Positions 1-13,677 of a stretch of 52,386 bases of DNA are shown here, piece after piece (within the stretch, counting starts at the first letter, position 1; each line of letters starts with the position of its first letter). This stretch comes from Gracilariopsis chorda. Lineage: Eukaryota > Rhodophyta > Florideophyceae > Gracilariales > Gracilariaceae. The position numbers and the translations under genes were made by a program. Location of the stretch: assembly GCA_003194525.1 (NCBI GenBank), contig NBIV01000406.1:1-52386 (forward strand). The letters run 5' to 3'. The notes under the pieces were generated by a model. The model ran no database searches. It was not told where the DNA came from and saw nothing but the letters and a program-made list of their open reading frames with translations.

Positions 1-1713
1 CCTAGTCTCTCCCGTCCATCCCAGTCTCTCTCGTCCATCCTTGTCTCTTCCGTCCATCCTAGTCTTCATTTTCTTACATCATTACCATTTTTCGAACAAT
101 GACTCGCAGAAACAACGCTAACGCCACGCAAAATGAGAATTCCATTGTCCAACTTCATTCAGATCAAGACATCATTGACTATCTTTCGTGCGCCTCTCCA
201 GCGACAAAAGAGAAACTCCGTGAGGAAGCTCAATATCTCGCAAACCTATAACCGAGAGGCATGTGCGATCATTGGTCATCAGCGAAATGGAAACTAATAA
301 GAAGGAAATGGAGAAAAGATTGCCGATGGTATCGAGAACTTTTCAAACATCCATCCTCGCGTTTATTGAGGTCAGACTAAACGATTTGGAAGAACGTCTT
401 CATGCCATAATGAATCGTTCGTTATCGAGCATGCGACAAGGCTGTTTGTGCGATCCGTAAACCTTACCGTGGTGCAAATTCCAAATCTATGGCCTCCTCT
501 TCATCGCATACTACCTGTGTCTTTTGCGAGATGAAGGTTGGTTGCTTTCGCCATAAGAAATGTTGAACCTTGGAGATTAGACATGTCATCTGTAGTTGAT
601 GTTTACACGTTAGATGACAATGAATAAACAGAGTTGACAGGCGCCCATTTGACACTCACGCTTGAACTGTGGTACACTTTTGCATACGACTTTCACATTT
701 TTGGCTCCCCCGAAAATGAAGTCCCGGTTCCTGTCGGCGTCGTGGGAAGATTCTTCAGAGGTTGAATCATAACCATACGGAAGACGGATGACGATGGCAA
801 GGACCTTGTTAGGAAGGCTGACTATGTCAAAAGAGCTCGATGTTTGGGCAAGTTGAGCAACGCGGCAAGAAATGTCTGGTCTGGTGTGAGTGATCCATCC
901 GAGAGACATGAGTCGAGATTTGAATTCAGAGAACGGCGCATCTGGAGGTAGCATGGTAAGCTTGCCGATTTGCTTGCGCTGATGGAGGCAAAGACCACGG
1001 TCTGTAGTGGAAATCTCGAGGCCGGCGAAAACGAAGTTATCGAGGGCCTTGGGCTTGGCCTCAAAGCGTTGTGAGGTTACATCTGTACTCTTCATGAATT
1101 CGTCGCTGCCGCTTAGCATGGAGTCGTCGACATATGTGCCTGCCAGACCGGCGAGTTGGCCATTGATGTGCTTGAAGAAGAGTGGTAGATCACCAACTGC
1201 CTGTGTCATGTGCAGGTCGTAAAAACCCCTAAAATCCCTAAAAACCCCTAAAAACCCCTAAAAAAACCCCCTAAAAAACCCCTTAAAACCCTTAGCGACT
1301 CACAAACAGCACGCATTGTGGTCTCGGCACTGCCGACTCGGCAGCGCGCACCTCGCACATCGTTGGCTTCGGCACACATTAACTTCGAATGATGTCACAT
1401 CATTTTCCTCGAATTTTCAATATTTTGAACCACTGTGGGAGCCGCAGTGTCACACTGCGTGCATTTTGAACATTCGTGCATCAATAAAGGTCATTCATCG
1501 AGCGTCGTCGACGTTCGCTGTATGACCCCATTTGATCCGAACGCTCGATCAACAGCAATAAAGAGGCAAGCAGCTGTGATGTGGTTGTGTTTCAGAGCAC
1601 AGAACTATTTTTAAGTAGTTTGGTGCACTCACATGTACAAGTAGTTTACCAAAAGGTACCTGAAAGGTTTTAAACTTTCAAACAAGTAACATCTACTACT
1701 TAAAGACAGGCAT
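1..1713. repeat. Array copy 1 (left-truncated by window edge)
   Basis: It lacks only the first 8 bases of the chosen phase. ORF1 starts with ATG at 99 but is broken by indels near 230 and 310. The RT remnant is unusually open (see the entry at 610). The telomere-like tract is 1221-1294. Confidence 0.95.
610..1209 (-). pseudogene. Truncated copia RT remnant, single open frame (copy 1)
   Basis: In this copy one extra A near 831 merges the two RT-derived frames into 199 open codons. Residue 9 is Pro and residue 23 is Ala. Whether the extra base is ancestral or a homopolymer error cannot be told from the sequence, and other errors in this copy favour an error. Confidence 0.75.
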
Positions 1714-3433
1714 GTGTCCATCCTAGTCTCTCCCGTCCATCCCAGTCTCTCTCGTCCATCCTTGTCTCTTCCGTCCATCCTAGTCTCTTCATTTTCTTAC
1801 ATCATTACCATTTTTCGAACAATGACTCGCAGAAACAACGCTAACGCCACCGCAAAATGAGAATTCCATGTCCAACTTCATTCAGATCAAGACATCATTG
1901 ACTATCTTTCGTGCGCCTCTCCAGCGACAAAAGAGAAACTCCGTGAGGAAGCTCAAAATATCTCGCAAACCTATAAACCGAGAGGCATGTGCGATCATTG
2001 GTCATCAGCGAAATGGAAACTAATTAAGAAGGGAAATGGAGAACAAGATTGCCGATGGTATCGAGAACTTTTTCAACATCCATCCTCGCGTTTATTGAGG
2101 TCAGACTAAACGATTTGGAAGAACGTCTTCATGCCATAATGAATCGTTCGTTATCGAGCATGCGACAAGGCTGTTTGTGCGATCCGTAAACCTTACCGTG
2201 GTGCAAAATTCCAAATCTATGGCCTCCTCTTCATCGCATACTACCTGTGTCTTTTGCGAGATGAAGGTTGGTTGCTTTCGCCATAAGAAATGTTTGAACC
2301 TTGGAGATTAGACATGTCATCTGTAGTTGATGTTTACACGTTAGATGACAATGAATAAACAGAGTTGACAGGCGCCCATTTGACACTCACGCTTGAACTG
2401 TGGTACACTTTTGCATACGACTTTCACATTTTTGGCTCCCCCGAAAATGAAGTCCCGGTTCCTGTCGGCGTCGTGGGAAGATTCTTCAGAGGTTGAATCA
2501 TAACCATACGGAAGACGGATGACGATGGCAAGGAACCTTGTTAGGAAGGCTGACTATGTCAAAGAGCTCGATGTTTGGGCAAGTTGAGCAACGCGGCAAG
2601 AAATGTCTGGTCTGGTGTGAGTGATCCATCCGAGAGACATGAGTCGAGATTTGAATTCAGAGAACGGCGCATCTGGAGGTAGCATGGTAAGCTTGCCGAT
2701 TTGCTTGCGCTGATGGAGGCAAAGACCACGGTCTGTAGTGGAAATCTCGAGGCCGGCGAAAACGAAGTTATCGAGGGCCTTGGGCTTGGCCTCAAAGCGT
2801 TGTGAGGTTACATCTGTACTCTTCATGAATTCGTCGCTGCCGCTTAGCATGGAGTCGTCGACATATGTGCCTGCCAGACCGGCGAGTTGGCCATTGATGT
2901 GCTTGAAGAAGAGTGGTAGATCACCAACTGCCTGTGTCATGTGCAGGTCGTAAAAAACCCCTAAAACCCCCTAAAAACCCCTAAAAACCCCCTAAAAACG
3001 CCTTAAAACCCTTAGCGACTCACAAACAGCACGCATTGTGGTCTCGGCACTGCCGACTCGGCAGCGCGCACCTCGCACATCGTTGGCTTCGGCACACATT
3101 AACTTCGAATGATGTCACATCATTTTCCTCGAATTTTCAATATTTTGAACCACTGTGGGAGCCGCAGTGTCACACTGCGTGCATTTTGAACATTCGTGCA
3201 TCAATAAAGGTCATTCATCGAGCGTCGTCGACGTTCGCTGTATGACCCCATTTGATCCGAACGCTCGATCAACAGCAATAAAGAGGCAAGCAGCTGTGAT
3301 GTGGTTGTGTTTCAGAGCACAGAACTATTTTTAAGTAGTTTGGTGCACTCACATGTACAAGTAGTTTACCAAAAGGTACCTGAAAGGTTTTAAACTTTCA
3401 AACAAGTAACATCTACTACTTAAAGACAGGCAT
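1714..3433. repeat. Array copy 2
   Basis: 1,720 bp. ORF1 is frameshifted by several single-base changes, including an extra C in the GCCACC run near 1850 and a lost T near 1870. The telomere-like tract is 2952-3014. Confidence 0.95.
2341..2940 (-). pseudogene. Truncated copia RT remnant (copy 2)
   Basis: The 128-codon core (2554-2940) is open, with Pro9 and Ala23. Confidence 0.8.
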
Positions 3434-5144
3434 GTGTCCATCCTAGTCTCTCCCGTCCATCCCAGTCTCTCTCGTCCATCCTTGTCTCTTCCGTCCATCC
3501 TAGTCTCTTCATTTTCTTACATCATTACCATTTTTCGAACAATGACTCGCAGAAAACAACGCTAACGCCACGCCAAAATGAGAATTCCATTGTCCAACTT
3601 CATTCAGATCAAGACATCATTGACTATCTTTCGTGCCCTCTCCAGCGACAAAAGAGAAACTCCGTGAGTAAGCTCAAATATCTCGCAAACCTATAACCGA
3701 GAGCATGTGCGATCATTGGTCATCAGCGAAATGGAAACTAATAAGAAGGAAATGGAGAACAAGATTGCCGATGGTATCGAGAACTTTTCAACATCCATCC
3801 TCGCGTTTATTGAGGTCAGACTAAACGATTTGGGAAGAACGTCTTCATGCCATAATGAATCGTTTCGTTATCGAGCATGCGACAAGGCTGTTTGTGCGAT
3901 CCGTAAACCTTACCGTGGTGCAAATTCCAAATCTATGGCCTCCTCTTCATCGCTACTACCTGTGTCTTTTGCGAGATGAAGGTTTGGTTGCTTTCGCCAT
4001 AAGAAATGTTGAACCTTGGAGATTAGACATGTCATCTGTAGTTGATGTTTACACGTTAGATGACAATGAATAAACAGAGTTGACAGGCGCCCATTTGACA
4101 CTCACGCTTGAACTGTGGTACACTTTTGCATACGACTTTCACATTTTTGGCTCCCCCGAAAATGAAGTCCCGGTTCCTGTCGGCGTCGTGGGAAGATTCT
4201 TCAGAGGTTGAATCATAACCATACGGAAGACGGATGACGATGGCAAGGACCTTGTTAGGAAGGCTGACTATGTCAAAGAGCTCGATGTTTGGGCAAGTTG
4301 AGCAACGCGGCAAGAAATGTCTGGTCTGGTGTGAGTGATCCATCCGAGAGACATGAGTCGAGATTTGAATTCAGAGAACGGCGCATCTGGAGGTAGCATG
4401 GTAAGCTTGCCGATTTGCTTGCGCTGATGGAGGCAAAGACCACGGTCTGTAGTGGAAATCTCGAGGCCGGCGAAAACGAAGTTATCGAGGGCCTTGGGCT
4501 TGGCCTCAAAGCGTTGTGAGGTTACATCTGTACTCTTCATGAATTCGTCGCTGCCGCTTAGCATGGAGTCGTCGACATATGTGCCTGCCAGACCGGCGAG
4601 TTGGCCATTGATGTGCTTGAAGAAGAGTGTAGATCACCAACTGCCTGTGTCATGTGCAGGTCGTAAAAACCCCTAAAATCCCCTAAAATCCCCTAAAATC
4701 CCCTAAAAACCCCTTAAAACCCTTAGCGACTCACAAACAGCACGCATTGTGGTCTCGGCACTGCCGACTCGGCAGCGCGCACCTCGCACATCGTTGGCTT
4801 CGGCACACATTAACTTCGAATGATGTCACATCATTTTCCTCGAATTTTCAATATTTTGAACCACTGTGGGAGCCGCAGTGTCACACTGCGTGCATTTTGA
4901 ACATTCGTGCATCAATAAAGGTCATTCATCGAGCGTCGTCGACGTTCGCTGTATGACCCCATTTGATCCGAACGCTCGATCAACAGCAATAAAGAGGCAA
5001 GCAGCTGTGATGTGGTTGTGTTTCAGAGCACAGAACTATTTTTAAGTAGTTTGGTGCACTCACATGTACAAGTAGTTTACCAAAAGGTACCTGAAAGGTT
5101 TTAAACTTTCAAACAAGTAACATCTACTACTTAAAGACAGGCAT
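3434..5144. repeat. Array copy 3
   Basis: 1,711 bp. ORF1 has an inserted A near 3555 and the Glu43-to-TAA substitution seen again in copies 4, 5, 10 and 12. The RT core has lost one base near 4630. Confidence 0.95.
4056..4653 (-). pseudogene. Truncated copia RT remnant (copy 3)
   Basis: One base is missing near 4630, so the first ~30 codons are out of frame with YVDD. The rest (4268-4564) is open. Confidence 0.8.
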
Positions 5145-6853
5145 GTGTCCATCCTAGTCTCTCCCGTCCATCCCAGTCTCTCTCGTCCATCCTTGTCTCT
5201 TCCGTCCATCCTAGTCTCTTCATTTTCTTACATCATTACCATTTTTCGAACAATGACTCGCAGAAACAACGCTAACGCCACGCAAAATGAGAATTCCATT
5301 GTCCAACTTCATTCAGATCAAGACATCATTGACTATCTTTCGTGCGCCTCTCCAGCGACAAAAGAGAAACTCCGTGAGTAAGCTCAAATATCTCGCAAAC
5401 CTATAACCGAGAGGCATGTGCGATCATTGGTCATCAGCGAAATGGAAACTAATAAGAAGGAATTGGAGAACAAGATTGCCGATGGTATCGAGAACTTTTC
5501 AACATCCATCCTCGCGTTTATTGAGGTCAGACTAAACGATTTGGAAGAACGTCTTCATGCCATAATGAATCGTTCGTTATCGAGCATGCGACAAGGCTGT
5601 TTGTGCGATCCGTAAACCTTACCGTGGTGCAAATTCCAAATCTATGGCCTCCTCTTCATCGCATACTACCTGTGTCTTTTGCGAGATGAAGGTTGGTTGC
5701 TTTCGCATAAGAAATGTTGAACCTTGGAGATTAGACATGTCATCTGTAGTTGATGTTTACACGTTTAGATGACAATGAATAAACAGAGTTGACAGGCGCC
5801 CATTTGACACTCACGCTTGAACTGTGGTACACTTTTGCATACGACTTTCACATTTTTGGCTTCCCCCGAAAATGAAGTCCCGGTTCCTGTCGGCGTCGTG
5901 GGAAGATTCTTCAGAGGTTGAATCATAACCATACGGAAGACGGATGACGATGGCAAGGACCTTGTTAGGAAGGCTGACTATGTCAAAGAGCTCGATGTTT
6001 GGGCAAGTTGAGCAACGCGGCAAGAAATGTCTGGTCTGGTGTGAGTGATCCATCCGAGAGACATGAGTCGAGATTTGAATTCAGAGAACGGCGCATCTGG
6101 AGGTAGCAGGTAAGCTTGCCGATTTGCTTGCGCTGATGGAGGCAAAGACCACGGTCTGTAGTGGAAATCTCGAGGCCGGCGAAAACGAAGTTATCGAGGG
6201 CCTTGGGCTTGGCCTCAAAGCGTTGTGAGGTTACATCTGTACTCTTCATGAATTCGTCGCTGCCGCTTAGCATGGAGTCGTCGACATATGTGCCTGCCAG
6301 ACCGGCGAGTTGGCCATTGATTGTGCTTGAAGAAGAGTGATAGATCACCAACTGCCTGTGTCATGTGCAGGTCGTAAAAACCCCTAAAATCCCCTAAAAT
6401 CCCCTAAAATCCCCTAAAAACCCTTAAAACCCTTAGCGACTCACAAACAGCACGCATTGTGGTCTCGGCACTGCCGACTCGGCAGCGCGCACCTCGCACA
6501 TCGTTGGCTTCGGCACACATTAACTTCGAATGATGTCACATCATTTTCCTCGAATTTTCAATATTTTGAACCACTGTGGGAGCCGCAGTGTCACACTGCG
6601 TGCATTTTGAACATTCGTGCATCAATAAGGTCATTCATCGAGCGTCGTCGACGTTCGCTGTATGACCCCATTTGATCCGAACGCTCGATCAACAGCAATA
6701 AAGAGGCAAGCAGCTGTGATGTGGTTGTGTTTCAGAGCACAGAACTATTTTTAAGTAGTTTGGTGCACTCACATGTACAAGTAGTTTACCAAAGGTACCT
6801 GAAAGGTTTTAAACTTTCAAAACAAGTAACATCTACTACTTAAAGACAGGCAT
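5145..6853. repeat. Array copy 4
   Basis: 1,709 bp. ORF1 reads cleanly to codon 42, then stops at a GAA-to-TAA change. Downstream of that stop the frame is open again from 5418 to 5615 with Met71 replaced by Leu. Confidence 0.95.
5765..6364 (-). pseudogene. Truncated copia RT remnant (copy 4)
   Basis: Frame broken near 6322 (extra T) and near 6108 (lost T); Ser9 allele. Confidence 0.8.
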
Positions 6854-8561
6854 GTGTCCATCCTAGTCTCTCCCGTCCATCCCAGTCTCTCTCGTCCATC
6901 CTTGTCTCTTCCGTCCATCCTAGTCTCTTCATTTTCTTACATCATTACCATTTTTCGAACAATGACTCGCAGAAACAACGCTAACGCCACGCAAAATGAG
7001 AATTCCATTGTCCAACTTCATTCAGATCAAGACATCATTGACTATCTTTCGTGCGCCTCTCCAGCGACAAAAGAGAAACTCCGTGAGTAAGCTCAAATAT
7101 CTCGCAAACCTATAACCGAGAGGCATGTGCGATCATTGGTCATCAGCGAAATGGAAACTAATAAGAAGGAATTGGAGAACAAGATTGCCGATGGTATCGA
7201 GAACTTTTCAAACATCCATCCTCGCGTTTATTGAGGTCAGACTAAACGATTTGGAAGAACGTCTTCATGCCATAATGAGATCGTTCGTTATCGAGCATGC
7301 GACAAGGCTGTTTGTGCGATCCGTAAACCTTACCGTGGTGCAAATTCCAAATCTATGGCTCCTCTTCATCGCAATACTACTGTGTCTTTTGCGAGATGAA
7401 GGTTGGTTGCTTTCGCCAATGAGAAATGTTGAACCTTGGAGATTAGACATGTCATCTGTAGTTGATGTTTACACGTTAGATGAACAATGAATAAACAGAG
7501 TTGACAGGCGCCCATTTGACATCACGCTTGAACTGTGGTACACTTTTGCATACGACTTTCACATTTTTGGCTCCCCCGAAAATGAAGTCCCGGTTCCTGT
7601 CGGCGTCGTGGGAAGATTCTTCAGAGGTTGAAATCATAACCATACGGAAGACGGATGACGATGGCAAGGACCTTGTTAGGAAGGCTGACTATGTCAAAGA
7701 GCTCGATGTTTGGGCAAGTTGAGCAACGCGGCAGAAAATGTCTGGTCTGGTGTGAGTGATCCATCCGAGAGACATGAGTCGAGATTTGAATTCAGAGAAC
7801 GGCGCATCTGGAGGTAGCATGGTAAGCTTGCCGATTTGCTTGCGCTGATGGAGGCAAAGACCACGGTCTGTAGTGGAAATCTCGAGGCCGGCGAAAACGA
7901 AGTTATCGAGGGCCTTGGGCTTGGCCTCAAAGCGTTGTGAGGTTACATCTGTACTCTTCATGAATTCGTCGCTGCCGCTTAGCATGGAGTCGTCGACATA
8001 TGTGCCTGCCAGACCGGCGAGTTGGCCATTGATGTGCTTGAAGAAGAGTGATAGATCACAACTGCCTGTGTCATGTGCAGTCGTAAAAACCCCTAAAATC
8101 CCCTAAAACCCCTAAAAACCCCCTAAAAACCCTTAAAACCCTTAGCGACTCACAAACAGCACGCATTGTGGTCTCGGCACTGCCGACTCGGCAGCGCGCA
8201 CCTCGCACATCGTTGGCTTCGGCACACATTAACTTCGAATGATGTCACATCATTTTCCTCGAATTTTCAATATTTTGAACCACTGTGGGAGCCGCAGTGT
8301 CACACTGCGTGCATTTTGAACATTCGTGCATCAATAAGGTCATTCATCGAGCGTCGTCGACGTTCGCTGTATGACCCCATTTGATCCGAACGCTCGATCA
8401 ACAGCAATAAAGAGGCAAGCAGCTGTGATGTGGTTGTGTTTCAGAGCACAGAACTATTTTAAGTAGTTTGGTGCACTCACATGTACAAGTAGTTTACCAA
8501 AAGGTACCTGAAAGGTTTTTAAACTTTCAACAAGTAACATCTACTACTTAAAGACAGGCAT
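6854..8561. repeat. Array copy 5
   Basis: 1,708 bp. ORF1 has the same TAA at codon 43 and Leu at codon 71 as copy 4, plus an extra A near 7210. The similarity to its neighbour suggests local duplication. Confidence 0.95.
7476..8074 (-). pseudogene. Truncated copia RT remnant (copy 5)
   Basis: Frame broken near 8060 by a lost C; open from 7689 to 7985; Ser9 allele. Confidence 0.8.
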
Positions 8562-10273
8562 GTGTCCATCCTAGTCTCTCCCGTCCATTCCCAGTCTCTC
8601 TCGTCCATCCTTGTCTCTTCCGTCCATCCTAGTCTCTTCATTTTCTTACATCATTACCATTTTTCGAACAATGACTCGCAGAAACAACGCTAACGCCACG
8701 CAAAATGAGAATTCCATTGTCCAACTTCATTCAGATCAAGACATCATTGACTATCTTTCGTGCGCCTCTCCAGCGACAAAAGAGAAACTCCCGTGAGGAA
8801 GCTCAAATATCTCGCAAACCTATACCGAGAGGCATGTGGCGATCATTGGTCATCAGCGAAATGGAAACTAATAAGAAGGAAATGGGAGAACAAGATTGCC
8901 GATGGTATCGAGAACTTTTCAACATCCATCCTCGCGTTTATTGAGGTCAGACTAAACGATTTGGAAGAACGTCTTCATGCCATAATGAATCGTTCGTTAT
9001 CGAGCAATGCGACAAGGCTGTTTGTGCGATCCGTAAACCTTACCGTGGGTGCAAATTCCAAATCTATGGCCTCCTCTTCATCGCATACTACCTGTGTCTT
9101 TTTGCGAGATGAAGGTTGGTTGCTTTCGCCATAAGAAATGTTGAACCTTGGAGATTAGACATGTCATCTGTAGTTGATGTTTACACGTTAGATGACAATG
9201 AATAAACAGAGTTGACAGGCGCCCATTTGACACTCACGCTTGAACTGTGGTACACTTTTGCATACGACTTTCACATTTTTGGCTCCCCCGAAAATGAAGT
9301 CCCGGTTCCTGTCGCGTCGTGGGAAGATTCTTCAGAGGTTGAATCATAACCATACGGAAGACGGATGACGATGGCAAGGACCTTGTTGGAAGGCTGACTA
9401 TGTCAAAGAGCTCGATGTTTGGGCAAGTTGAGCAACGCGGCAAGAAATGTCTGGTCTGGTGTGAAGTGATCCATCCGAGAGACATGAGTCGAGATTTGAA
9501 TTCAGAGAACGGCGCATCTGGAGGTAGCATGGTAAGCTTGCCGATTTGCTTGCGCTGATGAGGCAAGACCACGGTCTGTAGTGGAAATCTCGAGGCCGGC
9601 GAAAACGAAGTTATCGAGGGCCTTGGGCTTGGCCTCAAAGCGTTGTGAGGTTACATCTGTACTCTTCATGAATTCGTCGCTGCCGCTTAGCATGGAGTCG
9701 TCGACATATGTGCCTGCCAGACCGGCGAGTTGGCCATTGATGTGCTTGAAGAAGAGTGGTAGATCACCAACTGCCTGTGTCATGTGCAGGTCGTAAAAAA
9801 CCCCTAAAATCCCCCTAAAAATCCCCTAAAAACCCTAAAAACCCCTTAAAACCCTTAGCGACTCACAAACAGCACGCATTGTGGTCTCGGCACTGCGACT
9901 CGGCAGCGCGCACCTCGCACATCGTTGGCTTCGGCACACATTAACTTCGAATGATGTCACATCATTTTCCTCGAATTTTCAATATTTTGAACCACTGTGG
10001 GAGCCGCAGTGTCACACTGCGTGCATTTTGAACATTCGTGCATCAATAAAGGTCATTCATCGAGCGTCGTCGACGTTCGCTGTATGACCCATTTGATCCG
10101 AACGCTCGATCAACAGCAATAAAGAGGCAAGCAGCTGTGATGTGGTTGTGTTTCAGAGCACAGAACTATTTTTAAGTAGTTTGGTGCACTCACATGTACA
10201 AGTAGTTTACCAAAAGGTACCTGAAAGGTTTTAAACTTTCAAACAAGTAACATCTACTACTTAAGACAGGCAT
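8562..10273. repeat. Array copy 6
   Basis: 1,712 bp. ORF1 is broken by an extra C near 8791 and an extra G near 8885. The RT region has three or more single-base indels. Confidence 0.95.
9188..9783 (-). pseudogene. Truncated copia RT remnant (copy 6)
   Basis: Two single-base losses near 9560-9567 break the core after about residue 73. Pro9 allele. Confidence 0.8.
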
Positions 10274-11980
10274 GTGTCCATCCTAGTCTCTCCCGTCCAT
10301 CCCAGTCTCTCTCGTCCATCCTTGTCTCTTCCGTCCATCCTAGTCTCTTCATTTTCTTACATCATTACCATTTTTTCGAACAATGACTCGCAGAAACAAC
10401 GCTAACGCCACGCAAAATGAGAATTCCATTGTCCAACTTCATTCAGATCAAGACATCATTGACTATCTTTCGTGCGCCTCTCCAGCGACAAAAGAGAAAC
10501 TCCGTGAGAAGCTCAAATATCTCGCAAACCTATAACCGAGAGGCATGTGCGATCATTGGTCATCAGCGAAATGGAAACTAATAAGAAGGAATGGAGAACA
10601 AGATTGCCGATGGTATCGAGAACTTTTCAACATCCATCCTCGCGTTTATTGAGGTCAGACTAAACGATTTGGAAGAACGTCTTCATGCCATAATGAATCG
10701 TTCGTTATCGAGCATGGCGACAAGGCTGTTTGTGCGATCCGTAAACCTTACGTGGTGCAAATTCCAAATCTATGGCCTCCTCTCATCGCATACTACCTGT
10801 GTCTTTTGCGAGATGAAGGTTGGTTGCTTTCGCCATAAGAAATGTTGAACCTTGGAGATTAGACATGTCATCTGTAGTTGATGTTTACACGTTAGATGAC
10901 AATGAATAAACAGAGTTGACAGGCGCCCATTTTGACACTCACGCTTGAACTGTGGTACACTTTTGCATACGACTTTCACATTTTTGGCTCCCCCGAAAAT
11001 GAAGTCCCGGTTCCTGTCGGCGTCGTGGGAAGATTCTTCAGAGGTTGAATCATAACCATACGGAAGACGGATGACGATGGCAAGGACCTTGTTAGGAGGC
11101 TGACTATGTCAAAGAGCTCGATGTTTGGGCAAGTTGAGCAACGCGGCAAGAAATGTCTGGTCTGGTGTGAGTGATCCATCCGAGAGGACATGAGTCGAGA
11201 TTTGAATTCAGAGAACGGCGCATCTGGAGGTAGCATGGTAAGCTTGCCGATTGCTTGCGCTGATGGAGGCAAAGACCACGGTCTGTAGTGGAAATCTCGA
11301 GGCCGGCGAAAAACGAAGTTATCGAGGGCCTTGGGCTTGGCCTCAAAGCGTTGTGAGGTTACATCTGTACTCTTCATGAATTCGTCGCTGCCGCTTAGCA
11401 TGGAGTCGTCGACATATGTGCCTGCCAGACCGGCGAGTTGGCCATTGATGTGCTTGAAGAAGAGTGATAGATCACCAACTGCCTGTGTCATGTGCAGGTC
11501 GTAAAAACCCCTAAAACCCCTAAAATCCCCTAAAAACCCCTAAAAACCCTTAAAACCCTTAGCGACTCACAAACAGCACGCATTGTGGTCTCGGCACTGC
11601 CGACTCGGCAGCGCGCACCTCGCACATCGTTGGCTTCGGCACACATTAACTTCGAATGATGTCACATCATTTTCCTCGAATTTTCAATATTTTGAACCAC
11701 TGTGGGAGCCGCAGTGTCACACTGCGTGCATTTTGAACATTCGTGCATCAATAAAGGTCATTCATCGAGCGTCGTCGACGTTCGCTGTATGACCCCATTT
11801 GATCCGAACGCTCGATCAACAGCAATAAAGAGGCAAGCAGCTGTGATGTGGTTGTGTTTCAGAGCACAGAACTATTTTTAAGTAGTTTGGTGCACTCACA
11901 TGTACAAGTAGTTTACCAAAAGGTACCTGAAAGGTTTTAAACTTTCAAACAAGTAACATCTACTACTTAAAGACAGGCAT
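10274..11980. repeat. Array copy 7
   Basis: 1,707 bp. ORF1 loses a G at codon 43 and another base near 10,590. Confidence 0.95.
10892..11491 (-). pseudogene. Truncated copia RT remnant (copy 7)
   Basis: Indels near 11,187, 11,252 and 11,311 chop the core; Ser9 allele. Confidence 0.8.
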
Positions 11981-13677
11981 GTGTCCATCCTAGTCTCTCC
12001 CGTCCATCCCAGTCTCTCTCGTCCATCCTTGTCTCTTCCGTCCATCCTAGTCTCTTCATTTTCTTACATCATTACCATTTTTCGAACAATGACTCGCAGA
12101 AACAACGCTAACGCCACGCAAAATGAGAATTCCATTGTCCAACTTCATTCAGATCAAGACATCATTGACTATCTTTCGTGCGCCTCTCCAGCGACAAAAG
12201 AGAAACTCCGTGAGGAAGCTCAAATATCTCGCAAACTATAACCGAGAGGCATGTGCGATCATTGGTCATCAGCGAAATGGAAACTAATAAGAAGGAAATG
12301 GAGAACAAGATTGCCGATGTATCGAGAACTTTTCAACATCCATCCTTCGCGTTATTGAGGTCAGACTAAACGATTTGGAAGAACGTCTTCATGCCATAAT
12401 GAATCGTTCGTTATCGAGCATGCGACAAGGCTGTTTGTGCGATCCGTAAAACCTTACCGTGGTGCAAATTCCAAATCTATGGCCTCCTCTTCATCGCATA
12501 CTACCTGTGTCTTTTGCGAGATGAAGGTTGGTTGCTTTCGCCATAAGAAATGTTGAACCTTGGAGATTAGACATGTCATCTGTAGTTGATGTTTACACGT
12601 TAGATGACAATGAATAAACAGAGTTGACAGGCGCCCATTTGACACTCACGCTTGAACTGTGGTACACTTTTGCATACGACTTTCACATTTTTGGCTCCCC
12701 CGAAAATGAAGTCCCGGTTCCTGTCGGCGTCGTGGGAAGATTCTTCAGAGGTTGAATCATAACCATACGGAAGACGGATGACGATGGCAAGGACCTTGTT
12801 AGGAAGGCTGACTATGTCAAAGAGCTCGATGTTTGGGCAAGTTGAGCAACGCGGCAAGAAATGTCTGGTCTGGTGTGAGTGATCCATCCGAGAGACATGA
12901 GTCGAGATTTGAATTCAGAGAACGGCGCATCTGGAGGTAGCATGGTAAGCTTGCCGATTTGCTTGCGCTGATGGAGGCAAAGACCACGGTCTGTAGTGGA
13001 AATCTCGAGGCCGGCGAAAACGAAGTTATCGAGGGCCTTGGGCTTGGCCTCAAAGCGTTGTGAGGTTACATCTGTACTCTTCATGAATTCGTCGCTGCCG
13101 CTTAGCATGGAGTCGTCGACATATGTGCCTGCCAGACCGGCGAGTTGGCCATTGATGTGCTTGAAGAAGAGTGGTAGATCACCAACTGCCTGTGTCATGT
13201 GCAGGTCGTAAAAACCCCCCCTAAAAAAAACCCCTAAAAAACCCCTTAAAAACCCTTAGCGACTCACAAACAGCACGCATTGTGGTCTCGGCACTGCCGA
13301 CTCGGCAGCGCGCACCTCGCACATCGTTGGCTTCGGCACACATTAACTTCGAATGATGTCACATCATTTTCCTCGAATTTTCAATATTTTGAACCACTGT
13401 GGGAGCCGCAGTGTCACACTGCGTGCATTTTGAACATTCGTGCATCAATAAAGGTCATTCATCGAGCGTCGTCGACGTTCGCTGTATGACCCCATTTGAT
13501 CCGAACGCTCGATCAACAGCAATAAAGAGGCAAGCAGCTGTGATGTGGTTGTGTTTCAGAGCACAGAACTATTTTTAAGTAGTTTGGTGCACTCACATGT
13601 ACAAGTAGTTTACCAAAAGGTACCTGAAAGGTTTTAAACTTTCAAACAAGTAACATCTACTACTTAAAGACAGGCAT
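11981..13677. repeat. Array copy 8
   Basis: 1,697 bp, short mainly because its telomere-like tract (13210-13258) has fewer repeats. ORF1 is shifted by a lost C near 12,236 and a lost G near 12,319. The RT core is intact. Confidence 0.95.
12600..13198 (-). pseudogene. Truncated copia RT remnant (copy 8)
   Basis: The core 12812-13198 is open (Pro9, Ala23), the cleanest RT among the left-hand copies apart from copy 2. Confidence 0.82.
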
